Shown here: positions 52,001 to 56,905 of the stretch, one piece after another
Position numbering within the stretch: the stretch's first letter is position 1
Layout: every line of letters begins with the position of its first letter
Assembly: GCA_963989385.1 (NCBI GenBank)
Contig: OZ022500.1
Span: forward strand, 107,053,842 to 107,117,841
Source of the DNA: Ctena decussata
Taxonomy: Eukaryota > Mollusca > Bivalvia > Lucinida > Lucinidae
DNA: 64,000 nt
Direction of reading: 5' to 3'
Program-made: the position numbers and the translations under genes
Notes under the pieces: model-generated
What the model was told of the DNA's origin: nothing
The model's database searches: none
What the model saw: only the letters and a program-made list of their open reading frames with translations

Positions 52001-55000
52001 ACTGACATATAAAGGAAACAATGTCACTGTCCGATTTAACCGGCTGTCCGAATTTACCTGACTTGACCCTAGTACATATATAAAATTTTGGCTTTGCTAC
52101 AGATACACTGGTGGAGTTCTAACAAAACTCCTGAAAGTAGTCAAGCTGAAGGGGGGGGGCCTTATAAGGGGGGGGGGCTTATAAGTGGGGGGGGGGGCCT
52201 ATAAGGCCATTTTTCTGCCCAAGAGCAAAATGTTTATTTTCAGCTGATGATTAGACTATAGTGTCCGCTATACTGGATCAGTAGTGGTTAAGCTCCGTAA
52301 GCCCTACTTTTGGAACAATGGGGTTATTAAAGTGGGTGGGGTAAATCAACATGAACCAGGGGTGTCATGTTATAAGCTATATTTCTCCTTCAAATTTATT
52401 GGCTTTCATAAATACCTTCCTTTATAAGTTGAAGTAATGTCTCTGGTGACATCTTTTCTCAAATTCTATCTTTTAAAGTAAATTCTTATGTCTGCAGAAT
52501 TTCTTTTAGAGACACTGTCAATTTTCATTAATTTTGGTACTTTGAATTCAATATATTCTACCATATCTCTAGAACCAATGGATGACTTCTTACCAAACTA
52601 AAATGGGTTCACTCTTGGGAAAGTACAAACTGTTGATTAAATTTTGGTGACCTTGACCTCTGTTTCAAGGTCACAGTAAGACTCATAATGTCAATTTTAA
52701 GTCACGGTTTGGCCATTGTCTACACAGTAGCTCCTAAACTGATATGAAATCATGACCAAAGTGGCCTAAATAAAACATTATGAGGAGTTAGAGCACTAGT
52801 TATGATTAAATGGCCATGACATCCTGATTAAATGGCCATGACATCATCTTCAAGGTCAAGGCCATGGCTAGACTAAACAGAGTTTAATCATAGATTTCAT
52901 AAATCAGGCGGCAGAAATGTTCCAAATCTGAGTGTTTTCATTTGAAAATCAGTGTTTACTGTGCACAGAATGACCTTGACCTTGGTCTGAAGGTCAGTAT
53001 TAGCCAAACATGATGAAACAGAATTGGGTTAAACTTAAATGTTATAGAAAAGTCTAATGTAAAATAATGGACTTCTAAATGTATTGGTGACCTTCAGATC
53101 AAGGTCAAGGTCATTATATGCATAGTAAGCATTGTTTTACAAATAGAAACATACATATTTGTTAAATTTCTGCTTACTAGCTGTGTGAGATCTTTGGTCA
53201 AACTCTGTCTAGTCTAACCGTGACCTTGACTTTGAAGATGATGTCATGGCCATTTGATCATAACTAGTGCTCTAACATCTCATAATGTTTAATTTAGGCC
53301 GCTTTGGTCATGATTTTATATCAGTTTAGGAGCTACTGTGTAGACAATGGCCAAACCGTGACTTAAAATTGACACTATGAGTCTTACTGTGACCTTGAAA
53401 CAAAGGTCAAGGTCACCAAAATTTAATCAACAGTTTGTACTTTCCCAAGGGTGAACCCATATTAGTTTGGTAAGAAGTCATCCATTGGTTCTAGAGATAT
53501 AGTAGAATATATTGAATTCAAAGTACCAAAATTAATGAAAATTGACAGTGTCTCTAAAAGCAATTCTGCAGACATAAGATTTTACTTCAAAAGATAGAAT
53601 TTGAGAAAAGATGTCACCAAAGACATTACTTCAACTTATAAAGGAAGGTATTTATGAAAGCCAATAAATTTGAAGGAGAAATATAGCTTATAACATGACA
53701 CCCCTGGTTCATGTTGATTTACCCCACCCACTTTAATAACCCCATTATTCCAAAAGTAGGGCTTACAGAGCTTAACCACTATTGATTCAGTATAGCGGAC
53801 ACTATAGTCTAATCATCAGCTGAAAATAAAACATTTTGCTCTTGGGCAGAAAAAGGGCCTTATAGGCACCCCCCCTTTTGGTTTGGCCACTTTCAGGGAA
53901 TTTTGATAACTCCTCCAGTTCTTTTAACTTCGAAGCAATATACATACATACAAATTGAATAACATTGCAATATTTTGGCTAGCTACTTGCAGAAGCTTCA
54001 ATTTTTTAATTTACAGGTAGGAATGGAATTACAGGTATTTACCAGGCTTGTGAAAGGCAGTTCAAATAAGAGGCCATAACATACATGCTCACGAATACAA
54101 AATCTCAATTATCTTAGAATAACACCAAAAACTCCTCTTATTGAGGGCTTTGTGTTCATTACATTTCAACAGATTCATTACCTATGCACATCACTAGATA
54201 GACAACATACATCCACTCTAGTGGCAATGGTTTCAGAAAGTCAAACAGTGGGAACCGGCACTCTTCCTCGTCACCAAACAGCTCCACCAGCTCACCCCAA
54301 CCCCTCTCCTGCCAGATGTCCAGCAACATCAGGAAACCTAATATGATATTTAAGAAATCAAACACATATGACAGTGAAATACTATTATTGTTTGAATTTG
54401 GCTAACAATGATAAAGCCCAAGAACAACAGGCCATGAGTTCTACTGACACTGCCAAAATGGGGCGGTTTACTAATTACTGAAGTTATTCGAAGTGCAGAG
54501 CCTAATCAGAAGTCTCTTTTCGGTGCAGTCTAATTTGGGTTTATGCTGCCTACATACATATTTTTGTCCCAACATTTGAGCCAGAATATTATACCTTTAA
54601 TTACATAATAAAAGACAGTGATTTATCAAACAATTTACTATCCTATCTGTGACTTTTGATTCAGGTTCTATCTCTATCAATACCTAAATAAAAGGATCAC
54701 AAAATTAATGGCAAATGATACCTGTCATCCCGGACCAATTCACATACTAAGTTTGGAGAAAATCTGATTATATTTACTTGTTATCAAGTGGAAACCAACT
54801 GCAGACAGACAGACAGATGGATCAGAACAGATTAGCTGACATACAGAAATAAAAGGGTGTAACAAAATACTTCACCACTATCATGTGTTGGGGTACAAAC
54901 ATACAGTCAACACAGGGTATAATCGATTCCGCCAATTTTCGCTTCCTGCAGAGACTTCCGTCATGTTTGGCTTCCTCTGAGACTGTCTGCGAACTCTTGC

Positions 55001-55976
55001 TTCCTGCAGAGACTACTGTCCTCAAAAATTGGCTTCCTGCCGAGACTGTCTGCGTGATTCTGCTTCCTGCCGAGAGTCTCGGCAGGAAGCAGAATCACGC
55101 GGACAGTCTCTGCAGGAAGCCATTTATCATGTACAGAAGTCTCGGCAGGAAGCAAGAGGTCGTGGACAGTCTCGGTGGAAGCCAAATATGATGTACAGTC
55201 TCTGCAGGAAGCGAAAATTAGTGGAATCGATTATACCCTGTGGTCAACTCTTGGTATTTCGAAGTGGTAGTTCATCTCACAGAAAATTTTCTGGTCCCAA
55301 CTACTGATATCTTAAAGAACATTTTCTGGTCCCAGAAAATTTACTTTGAGATACCATAGTTTGAGATAACAGGTGTTGAAATGTTAAAGGAAAACTAGGC
55401 AATGTGTCTTAACTATATTCTTTGATATAAGGCGGTACTTTGAGATGTCAGTCTTGTTAAACATTGGTAATGGAAATCACTTATATCTAAGGGACATAAT
55501 CTAACCAGTTGATATCTGTTAACTCAGGGTTACTTTATTTATATTATGACGTCACTAACGTCATGTAGTGATAGTGACGACATTACATATTGGAGGAGTG
55601 AATACAGTGTATTAGTGTTGCCATTAAAACCTTTTATTGGCACTTAGTGTTCAGTGTATCATTAACAAGTGTTTGAGATACCGTGAGTTGACTAAATATG
55701 AAACTGTCCTAATATATTACCAGCGAACAATTTAACATTTCTTAATATGAAAACCAGCAGGTTATACATTAAATACATACCAAACATGGCTCTAAGCCAG
55801 CCCAGAGAAGATGGATCCATAGGTCTACACATCAGTTTAAGAAATGACTCCCAGCTTGATAGATCTGATGTCTTGAAGCCAAACCAACTCTCAAACCTTC
55901 CACGGATATTGTTTACCTCGGCAGGTTTATTCTTTGACTGGGAAGTTCCATGCTTCTGTTTATTGTCCCTACCCAT
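21814..55976 (-). CDS. GGCX: Vitamin K-dependent gamma-glutamyl carboxylase, complete 15-exon gene
   Basis: Converts protein glutamate to gamma-carboxyglutamate in the ER membrane, using reduced vitamin K, O2 and CO2. Join on the minus strand: 55976-55781, 54337-54182, 49656-49491, 48541-48463, 47525-47419, 46382-46219, 44092-43911, 40977-40840, 39484-39353, 37833-37682, 30291-30113, 28111-27981, 24080-23933, 23147-22982, 22012-21814. The sum is 2295 nt: 764 residues plus stop (human 758). Every junction is GT-AG and phases agree throughout. Similarity to human GGCX is visible all along, including DLSSW near the N-terminus, [28 protein letters not shown] (active-site lysine pair, K210-K211), [39 protein letters not shown] and PSCYMY. 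Multi-pass membrane core first, lumenal domain after. Start chosen at the only ATG in exon 1 that keeps the DLSSW region in frame. Promoter, 5' UTR exons and polyA site were not identified. Confidence 0.93.
22497..22556. repeat. Hairpin module of the 'gcactgtttg' type
   Basis: CAAACTGCTCCTACAGGAAC with complementary AGTCTG, then GGTCTGCACTGTTTGGGA. Same module as in families F and G and at 56130 and 61545. Confidence 0.6.
22571..22812. mobile_element. MITE family A
   Basis: TTAAGGTGAATGGGAACACC at the left, 'aggaagtcacacaagttctt' and 'gtgtaccctttcatca' at the right, core AATTCTCTCCTTGAA. Lies in GGCX intron 14. Confidence 0.75.
22982..23147 (-). CDS. GGCX: GGCX exon 14
   Basis: 166 nt; acceptor TTCACAG, donor GTAAAA. 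Encodes [14 protein letters not shown] and a basic stretch ([14 protein letters not shown]) followed by [16 protein letters not shown], at the place of the human RRR...FRFLLRKLYVFRRS segment. The frame would stop two bases into the intron, which supports the splice. Confidence 0.85.
23656..23900. mobile_element. MITE family E
   Basis: TGAGCCATATCATGCAGTTC at the left, AAGTCACATGATGTGGCTCA at the right. The central hairpin CTGATCAGACTGCACTTGGA faces ATGCAGTCTGATCAG. In GGCX intron 13, 33 bases from exon 13. Confidence 0.85.
23933..24080 (-). CDS. GGCX: GGCX exon 13
   Basis: 148 nt; acceptor CTTCAG, donor GTTAGT. Encodes [20 protein letters not shown], then YIFVNTTEV. Matches human [20 protein letters not shown] and VNTTEL. 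The last third is divergent. Confidence 0.92.
24114..25990. mobile_element. Palindromic MITE (family C relative) split by another transposon
   Basis: Left arm GTGCTCCAGATAAGAAGGGT (about 24118) is the complement of ACCCTTCTTATCTGGAGCAC at the right (ending about 25990). The right half has the hairpin GACCCCTCATTACAACCGTA / complement. Interrupted at 24148-25837. Confidence 0.8.
24148..25837. mobile_element. Pogo/mariner-like non-autonomous transposon nested in a MITE
   Basis: Terminal inverted repeats CAGTCTAACCTGT and ACAGGTTAGACTG, flanked by TA (24146-24147, 25838-25839), which is the Tc1/mariner/pogo target duplication. Length 1690 bp. Subterminal repeats 'cttgcttaagac' and 'gcttgcttaatacaggt'. 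No transposase recognised; the 95-codon frame at 25338-25625 shows no DDE motif pattern. Confidence 0.8.
26235..27525. mobile_element. MITE family A split by a larger transposon
   Basis: TTAAGGTGTATGAA at the left continues after 27309 as AATCTTGTTTTTTTTCTGCC and 'acttcctgtttgtttccctg', the family A body. Interrupted at 26251-27307. Confidence 0.75.
26251..27307. mobile_element. Non-autonomous DNA transposon, CCGTATTTCTTCGG ends
   Basis: Terminal inverted repeats CCGTATTTCTTCGGCTATA and TATAGCCGAAGAAATACGG, flanked by TA. Subterminal CGTCTTATAA motifs occur at both ends. 1057 bp; no transposase in the short internal frames. Confidence 0.85.
27526..27980. other. GGCX intron 12, no feature seen
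   Basis: No repeat or gene recognised apart from ordinary AT-rich intron sequence. Confidence 0.5.
27981..28111 (-). CDS. GGCX: GGCX exon 12
   Basis: 131 nt; acceptor TTGTAG, donor GTTAGT. Encodes [19 protein letters not shown] then [10 protein letters not shown] and EGDQLQ, aligned with human LHLENFVSEDLGNTSIQLL. N-glycosylation sequons are present at NTS and NIT. Confidence 0.93.
28626..28898 (-). mobile_element. tRNA-derived SINE family A with 12-bp target duplication
   Basis: Target duplication CCCGAGATATGA at 28614-28625 and 28899-28910. tRNA-like head at the right (minus strand): A box like GTAGTGCAATCGG, B box GGTTCGAATCC. Tail of CCAACCAACCA at the left. One base missing in the head (GTGCCTACC). 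Confidence 0.93.
28954..29455. mobile_element. MITE family E, partly duplicated
   Basis: TGAGCCACATCATGTGACTT at the left; hairpin CTCAGACTGCACTCAAGTGC at 29109. The right half (GCAGTCTGATCAGAGCCT, 'catttgacaccatcagg', 'gaaaatggagttctactgaa') is repeated once more to about 29455. Confidence 0.75.
29690..29905. other. GC-richer stretch flanking a palindrome
   Basis: Contains GCGCTTGCGCGAATGTTATC and 'gatgacgtcaccaactaacgtcat'-like sequence. Probably the outer part of the same element as 29906-30072. Confidence 0.4.
29906..30072. mobile_element. Palindromic MITE next to GGCX exon 11
   Basis: Arms ATGATAAATAGAAAACCACG and its near complement ending CTATTTATCAT; the inner AGTGTCTTTTGATATCAAGT is perfectly mirrored. 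Ends 40 bases from the exon 11 donor. A related palindrome lies at 36375-36566. Confidence 0.85.
30113..30291 (-). CDS. GGCX: GGCX exon 11
   Basis: 179 nt; acceptor CTTTCAG, donor GTACTG. Encodes [16 protein letters not shown] and [14 protein letters not shown], ending VVFVADFPG. Matches human DPRVDIVQAAWSPF and VVFIADFPG. A palindromic MITE starts 41 bases beyond the donor side. Confidence 0.93.
30489..31894 (+). mobile_element. Tandem-repeat element with GGAC microsatellite and terminal hairpin
   Basis: Begins TATATCCCCCGCCGA and ends TCGGCGGGGGAT, which are complementary. Between them are about seven units of roughly 150-180 bp ('ggcaataactcatgcactac', 'aagtttcatgaaattctgtc', 'cagtggttacttagttatgg') and a GGACGGACGG tract at 31804-31850. 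Matches the 'pearl' plan of oyster repeats: core repeats, microsatellite, short end. Confidence 0.75.
31910..32068. mobile_element. MITE family F, partial
   Basis: TTAACCCTTAAAGAGCAAAA at the left, 'gacaaaatttatgtctgcaa', hairpin remnant GCCCATTATGAGAGGC. The right end is lost. Confidence 0.7.
32349..35812 (+). mobile_element. Array of about 145-bp repeats ending in a hairpin
   Basis: Some eleven units built on 'aatagccacagtgaccttga', 'ttgggcgcagcaccctcaaa', 'cttgctcgagatattgtcat', 'gccctacatttgtgtgaagt' and 'gagaaatgtaggcgctagag'. Ends ATCCCCTCACCACTTCGTGG with its complement. Interrupted at 32649-34452 by a different element of the same class. Lies in GGCX intron 10. Confidence 0.85.
32649..34452 (+). 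mobile_element. Helentron/pearl-like element nested in the 145-bp array
   Basis: Begins AACCAGAGGGCCAATGGCCC then GCTCACCTGAG; ends CTCAGGTGAGCT. About six units of roughly 250 bp ('gttgccatagcaaccaa', 'tatctgcagtgacatagcaa') precede a GACGGACGACGG tract. The flanks TTTTTCT / AAAAATAG rejoin exactly to the array consensus, so there is no target duplication. Confidence 0.85.
35825..36026. mobile_element. MITE family C
   Basis: AGAGCTCTAGATAAGAGGGA at the left, TCCCTCTTATCTAGTGCTCT at the right. Central hairpin CATCTGAACCGTCTCATCGA / complement within GTTGTGACC...GGTCACAAC. Confidence 0.92.
36375..36566. mobile_element. Palindromic MITE related to 29906-30072
   Basis: 'tcatatgataaatagaatct' on the left; core TGTATTACTGAATTTATTAA faces TTAATAAATTCAATAATACA; central hairpin GATAAGATGC...GCATCTTATC. 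Confidence 0.75.
36700..37497 (+). mobile_element. Tandem-repeat element ending in ATACCC hairpin
   Basis: About three units ('gataacctccttgtgataaa', 'gattttatatagatttttac', 'acatgtatatagcc'). The end ATACCCTGCTACTAACGTGT is followed by AGTTGGGTAT. Same family as 41711-43303 but lacking a clear GACG tract. Confidence 0.65.
37498..37618. mobile_element. MITE family A, half copy
   Basis: 'aaaggaaagaatctactcct', 'ggcagagttgcttcccatta', AAGGTGTATCCATTAA end. Abuts the tandem-repeat element. Confidence 0.6.
37682..37833 (-). CDS. GGCX: GGCX exon 10
   Basis: 152 nt; acceptor TTTTCAG, donor GTATGT at 37681-37680. Encodes [17 protein letters not shown] and [16 protein letters not shown] second donor (GTAAGT at 37646) would add 12 residues absent from human GGCX and put exon 11 out of frame, so the first was chosen. 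Confidence 0.9.
38543..38789. mobile_element. MITE family B, diverged ends
   Basis: TGTGCGCCCAGCGAAGACTC and 'cctgggcatccacccagtct' on the left, with the mirrored GAGTCTTCGCTAGGTGCACA on the right; CTACTTTGTTG end. One inner block (GCTAAGCTACCTCTACG) is duplicated. Confidence 0.8.
38870..38970 (-). mobile_element. tRNA-derived SINE family B, truncated
   Basis: 'agtgtttcagtcatactgaa', 'gggtgatgatgaaaggt' and 'aaaccctgtttattgttg' match the SINE bodies at 58598 and 62602. The tRNA-like head is missing. Confidence 0.5.
39107..39307. mobile_element. MITE family C
   Basis: Ends AGAGCTCTAGATAAGAGG and CTCTTATCTAGAGCTCT. Perfect central hairpin CATCTGAACCGTCTCGTCGA / complement. Confidence 0.93.
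39353..39484 (-). CDS. GGCX: GGCX exon 9
   Basis: 132 nt, phase 0; acceptor TTCTAG, donor GTAAGC. Encodes [20 protein letters not shown] then [20 protein letters not shown], nearly the same as human. It is among the most conserved parts of the enzyme. Confidence 0.94.
39640..39810. mobile_element. MITE family A, partial
   Basis: 'gatcaactcttaaaggaaag', 'aatctgctcctctaagagaa', 'gttacccagggaagccaaca'. In GGCX intron 8. Confidence 0.65.
39988..40200. mobile_element. MITE family G
   Basis: GGGTCAAGTCAGGTAAATTC and GAATTTAGCTGACTTGACCC ends, flanked by TA. Central hairpin GAGACGGCTCATAATGAGCC within a 'ccagtggaaatccagatg...cactgtttgccc' module shared with family F. Confidence 0.9.
40375..40651 (+). 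mobile_element. tRNA-derived SINE family A, complete
   Basis: Target duplication GCCTTGCCACTG at 40363-40374 and 40652-40663. tRNA-like head of about 75 bases: A box TAGCGCAATCGG, B box GGTTCGAATCC, loop CTGACTCGTAAGTCAG too short for a normal anticodon arm. Body of about 130 bases with an inner repeat (ACATACTTTCG / CGAAAGTATGT). Tail ACCAACCAACCAAA. Could belong to the bivalve Meta-SINE group; not checked. Confidence 0.95.
40840..40977 (-). CDS. GGCX: GGCX exon 8
   Basis: 138 nt, phase 0 at both ends; acceptor TATTTCAG, donor GTATGT. Encodes [20 protein letters not shown] and [12 protein letters not shown] (human LEQLFLPYSHFLTQ). A membrane helix is followed by the start of the lumenal domain. 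Not found as an ATG-initiated frame because it is short; identified by similarity. Confidence 0.9.
41419..41651. mobile_element. MITE family A
   Basis: CCTTAAGGTAAATGGGTACA at the left, TGTATCCATTCACCTTA at the right; core GGAAGTATTTCCTTCTATAG. In GGCX intron 7. Confidence 0.8.
41711..43303 (+). mobile_element. Tandem-repeat element with a recent 0.53-kb duplication
   Basis: Begins ATACCCCGCCACTGC. Units of about 200 bp, then two near-copies of 'aactagaggctagaaaccat' blocks, a GGACGGACAGACGG tract and the end GTGGCGGGGTAT (complement of the start). The segment 42258-42789 is repeated at 42790-43303, differing mainly in the length of the GACG tract. Frames of 82 and 93 codons across the tracts are artefacts. 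Confidence 0.85.
43911..44092 (-). CDS. GGCX: GGCX exon 7
   Basis: 182 nt; acceptor ATGCAG. Encodes [20 protein letters not shown] then a divergent charged stretch, as at this place in human GGCX. The donor is uncertain: AAG/GTGCAA (43910) keeps phase with the first acceptor of exon 8, but GTAAGG (43915) or GTTAAC (43902) could pair with alternative AG acceptors there. Two or three residues are at stake. Confidence 0.85.
44134..44351. mobile_element. MITE family E
   Basis: TGAGTCACAACATGTGATTT and GCAGTCACATGATGTGGCTC ends; hairpin GATCAGACTGCACTTAAGTG / complement. In GGCX intron 6, 42 bases from exon 7. Confidence 0.88.
44870..45059 (-). pseudogene. Mariner-type transposase N-terminal fragment
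   Basis: Minus-strand frame reads [19 protein letters not shown], then CAVYG and [14 protein letters not shown]. This is the helix-turn-helix head seen in mariner/SETMAR-like transposases of molluscs. The DDE domain is absent and the sequence beyond 44870 is unrelated. A dead fragment in GGCX intron 6, next to the 25-bp minisatellite. Confidence 0.7.
45091..45440 (+). repeat. 25-bp minisatellite, about 14 units
   Basis: Unit CGTAAGTGTTGAGGGAGATA plus TTGTG, with few variants (GTAGAG, AGCATG). Because 25 is not a multiple of 3 and the unit lacks minus-strand stops, two long minus-strand frames (159 and 186 codons) run through it. They are translation artefacts. Lies in GGCX intron 6. Confidence 0.95.
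45765..45971. mobile_element. MITE family A
   Basis: 'aaggtatatgggtataccgc' at the left, 'gaaagtgtacccatttacct' at the right, core AGGAGCAAATTCTCTCCATT. Confidence 0.75.
45972..46183. mobile_element. MITE family F
   Basis: TTAAACACTTTAAGTGCCAG and GGCGCTCTAAGGGTTAA ends; hairpin GATGAGGTGGCTCATAATGA / complement; 'gcaaacagtgtagatc'. Directly abuts the family A copy on its left. Confidence 0.85.
46219..46382 (-). CDS. GGCX: GGCX exon 6
   Basis: 164 nt; acceptor TTTTGCAG, donor GTAAATA. Encodes [20 protein letters not shown] and [13 protein letters not shown], matching the human membrane helices and HCMNSQLFSIG. Confidence 0.94.
46405..46642. mobile_element. MITE family B, intact, TA flanks
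   Basis: TGAGCCGCGACGCGAGAAAA and TTTTCTCGCGTCGCGGCTCA ends, flanked by TA. 238 bp. Ends 22 bases from GGCX exon 6, close to its splice acceptor tract. Confidence 0.93.
46996..47130. mobile_element. MITE family C, left part
   Basis: 'gatgtcgcaagtaagaagga', GAAAATTTTCCATCTATCTG, ACATATGCTATGACCCCTCA and a diverged central hairpin. The right arm is missing where family B begins. Confidence 0.55.
47133..47370. mobile_element. MITE family B
   Basis: TGAGCCGCGACACGGCAAAA and TTTTCTCGTGTTGCAGCTCA ends; inner GCCTGGGCATCCGCCCAGTC mirrored. Lies 49 bases from exon 5. Confidence 0.92.
47419..47525 (-). CDS. GGCX: GGCX exon 5 (active-site lysine)
   Basis: 107 nt; acceptor CTTTCAG, donor GTAAGT. Encodes [17 protein letters not shown]211 of this model aligns with human Lys218, the catalytic base proposed to deprotonate vitamin K hydroquinone. 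Confidence 0.94.
47526..48462. other. GGCX intron 4, no clear element
   Basis: No repeat family recognised with confidence. Short frames on both strands lack domains. Confidence 0.5.
48463..48541 (-). CDS. GGCX: GGCX exon 4
   Basis: 79 nt; acceptor TTGCAG, donor GTAAGT. Encodes [20 protein letters not shown] then ALFRFQ, aligned with human [20 protein letters not shown]. Confidence 0.93.
48680..48730. repeat. MITE family H fragment
   Basis: GGCCCAGTTGTTTCAAAACT followed by 'atgatgttgttagttag', the left end of family H. Confidence 0.55.
49016..49238. mobile_element. MITE family C inserted in a 'gcactgtttg' repeat
   Basis: Ends AGAGCTCTAGATAAGAGG and CTCTTATCTAGAGCTCT; the right arm carries a short repeat of 'catcaaatactccctcttat'. 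The flanks 'gcactgtttgctcagaccta' and 'ctatctgtcccaatacat' belong to another dispersed repeat. Confidence 0.9.
49491..49656 (-). CDS. GGCX: GGCX exon 3
   Basis: 166 nt; acceptor TTTACAG, donor GTAATG. Encodes [28 protein letters not shown] and TDANRYW, all close to human GGCX. Membrane helices with the conserved NNHSYL loop. Confidence 0.93.
50232..50393. mobile_element. MITE family E, internally deleted (duplicated at 51557-51712)
   Basis: TGAGCCACATCATGTCACAT and AAGTCACATGACGTGGCTCA ends; the central hairpin is absent. Carried in both copies of the tandem duplication. Confidence 0.8.
50538..50750. mobile_element. MITE family G (duplicated at 51857-52069)
   Basis: GGGTCGAGTCGGGTAACTTC and GAATTTACCTGACTTGACCC ends flanked by TA-like sites; hairpin GACGGCTCATAATGAGTCGTC. 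Predates the tandem duplication. Confidence 0.9.
50814..51111. mobile_element. MITE family H, intact
   Basis: GGGCCCAGTTGTTCAAAACT and its complement (CAACAACTGGGCCC). The inside is a long hairpin of CAATATTTTTTGTTGAAAA arms, one arm doubled. Comparison with the empty site in copy 2 gives either a CCT or a one-base target duplication. Confidence 0.92.
51187..52151. repeat. Tandem duplication, copy 2
   Basis: Starts AAAACACTATAAATCCATCA. Lacks the family H MITE: the join reads ACTCCTGAAAGTAG. Ends CAAGCTGAA where the foldback element begins; the rest resumes at about 53878 as TTTGGTTTGGCCACTT. Confidence 0.95.
51857..52069. mobile_element. MITE family G, second duplicated copy
   Basis: Same as 50538-50750; the hairpin here is GACGGCTCATAATGAGACGTC. 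Confidence 0.9.
52152..53877. mobile_element. 1.7-kb foldback element
   Basis: Nearly the whole length is one inverted repeat about a centre near 53040. Examples: 'gggcttacagagcttaacca' (right) mirrors 'ggttaagctccgtaagccc' (left), and 'aagatgatgtcatggccat' mirrors 'atggccatgacatcatcttc'. The left edge has three G-runs separated by CTTATAAG; the right edge has CCTTATAGGCACCCCCCC. Inserted in copy 2 of the tandem duplication. No coding capacity. Confidence 0.9.
53878..54181. other. GGCX intron 2, end
   Basis: Remainder of the duplicated unit's flank, then ordinary intron sequence to exon 2. Confidence 0.5.
54182..54337 (-). CDS. GGCX: GGCX exon 2
   Basis: 156 nt; acceptor TTAG, donor GTAATG. 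Encodes [13 protein letters not shown] and [18 protein letters not shown]. The cysteine aligns with human Cys99, reported to form a structural disulfide. Finishes the first membrane helix and enters the next. Confidence 0.92.
54338..54910. other. GGCX intron 1, no clear element
   Basis: Nothing recognised beyond a short GACAGACAGACAGATGG run at 54804. Confidence 0.5.
54911..55242. mobile_element. 332-bp near-perfect palindrome with GTCAA target duplication
   Basis: CACAGGGTATAATCGATTCC and its complement at the ends; GTCAA on both sides (54906-54910, 55243-55247). The arms contain several repeats of about 40 bp, each with GCTTCCTGCAGAGAC or GCTTCCTGCCGAGACTGTCT. Centre near 55078. Lies in GGCX intron 1; all frames across it are artefacts. 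Confidence 0.9.
55243..55780. other. GGCX intron 1, start
   Basis: A palindromic 'tatgacgtcactaacgtca' at about 55546; otherwise nothing recognised. Confidence 0.5.
55781..55976 (-). CDS. GGCX: GGCX exon 1 (start codon, cytosolic N-terminus)
   Basis: ATG at 55976-55974; 196 nt, ends phase 1 before donor GTATG. Begins [10 protein letters not shown], a hydrophilic tail with no signal peptide. [14 protein letters not shown] and [12 protein letters not shown] match the human segments TDLSSW and RPTDPASL. The exon ends as the first membrane helix begins. Confidence 0.9.
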
Positions 55977-56412
55977 TGTCAATAATTAATAATTTCTCAG
56001 CATCAAAGAAAATAACAGCTGTTACCCTGAAATTAGGATACATATTAAAGTAATAACCATAGTTGTCTTAAAATTTGATCAGTTTAGTTTTTCAAGCCAG
56101 TAATGCATCTAATAGATGCACATGGAAAGGCAAACAGTGTAGATACTGATCAGAATGTTCCTTCAGGAGCAGTCTGATCTGGATCATCTAGGTCTGCACT
56201 GTTTTCTCAGATCTGTCCAATTTTTTTATATTTTTTTATGGTATATCCAGAGCTTCAGATAATAAGGGCTTTGGATGATAAGTCCAAAATGTTTTAAATG
56301 TTTTTGTGTACGGGTACCCCTCCCTCGCCATTTTTCATAAATAAAGGTACACAACTTCTGTCACTTCCTTTTTGCTTCTCTGGCTGACATAGCCCTTCAA
56401 AAATGTGGTTCC
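55977..56412. other. Upstream of the GGCX start codon
   Basis: Expected to hold the GGCX 5' UTR or an upstream intron. No TATA box or clear promoter could be assigned. 56130-56215 is a 'ggcaaacagtgtagata...ctgcactgtttt' hairpin module. Confidence 0.45.
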
Positions 56413-56905
56413 TCATAGCCTTGTGGCCATACAGGCAGTGGTGGTAAGAGGCCCACTGTATCTGGGGCACAGATTATGAAAGGCACAGCTCATCACTCTC
56501 CTTATGTTGCCTTATTCTTCCCTGATTCAAAACAAGTGCCCAAGTACTGCTGGATTGAGAGAGAAAGTTTTCTGATCACCAGATGGCCAAGACACAAACT
56601 TCCAATGATCTTCTGCACCATAACCTGGCCCCGAGGTTATAAAACTTTTTTCGTGCTCAACTCAGCTGAGCATGAAATTTTCTCTGCTGATAAATATGAA
56701 AATGCCAACTAATGTTGGCATTTTCATATTCATAAGCAGAGAAAATTACATACTCAGCTAAACTGAGCAAGAAAACAACTGTACTTATCAGTAATTTGCT
56801 ATTTATTAGCAGGTAAAATTTCACGCTCAGCTGAGTTGAGCATGAAAAAAGTTTTATAACCTCGGGGCCAAGTTGCTCTAACCACTCGACCACGACGCCT
56901 CTCCA
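56413..56905 (-). mobile_element. tRNA-derived SINE family C, split by a palindrome
   Basis: The body 'gcccactgtatctggggcac', 'ttattcttccctgattcaaa' matches 62950-63211. The tRNA-like head lies at the right on the minus strand (GAGAGGCGTCGTGGTCGAGT, then GGTTAGAG). Interrupted at 56627-56869. Confidence 0.7.
56627..56869. mobile_element. Palindromic MITE nested in a SINE
   Basis: GGCCCCGAGGTTATAAAACT and AGTTTTATAACCTCGGGGCC ends, 243 bp. Long inner arms (CAACTCAGCTGAGCATGAAA mirrored) and a second hairpin AAATGCCAACTAATGTTGGC. Confidence 0.92.
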
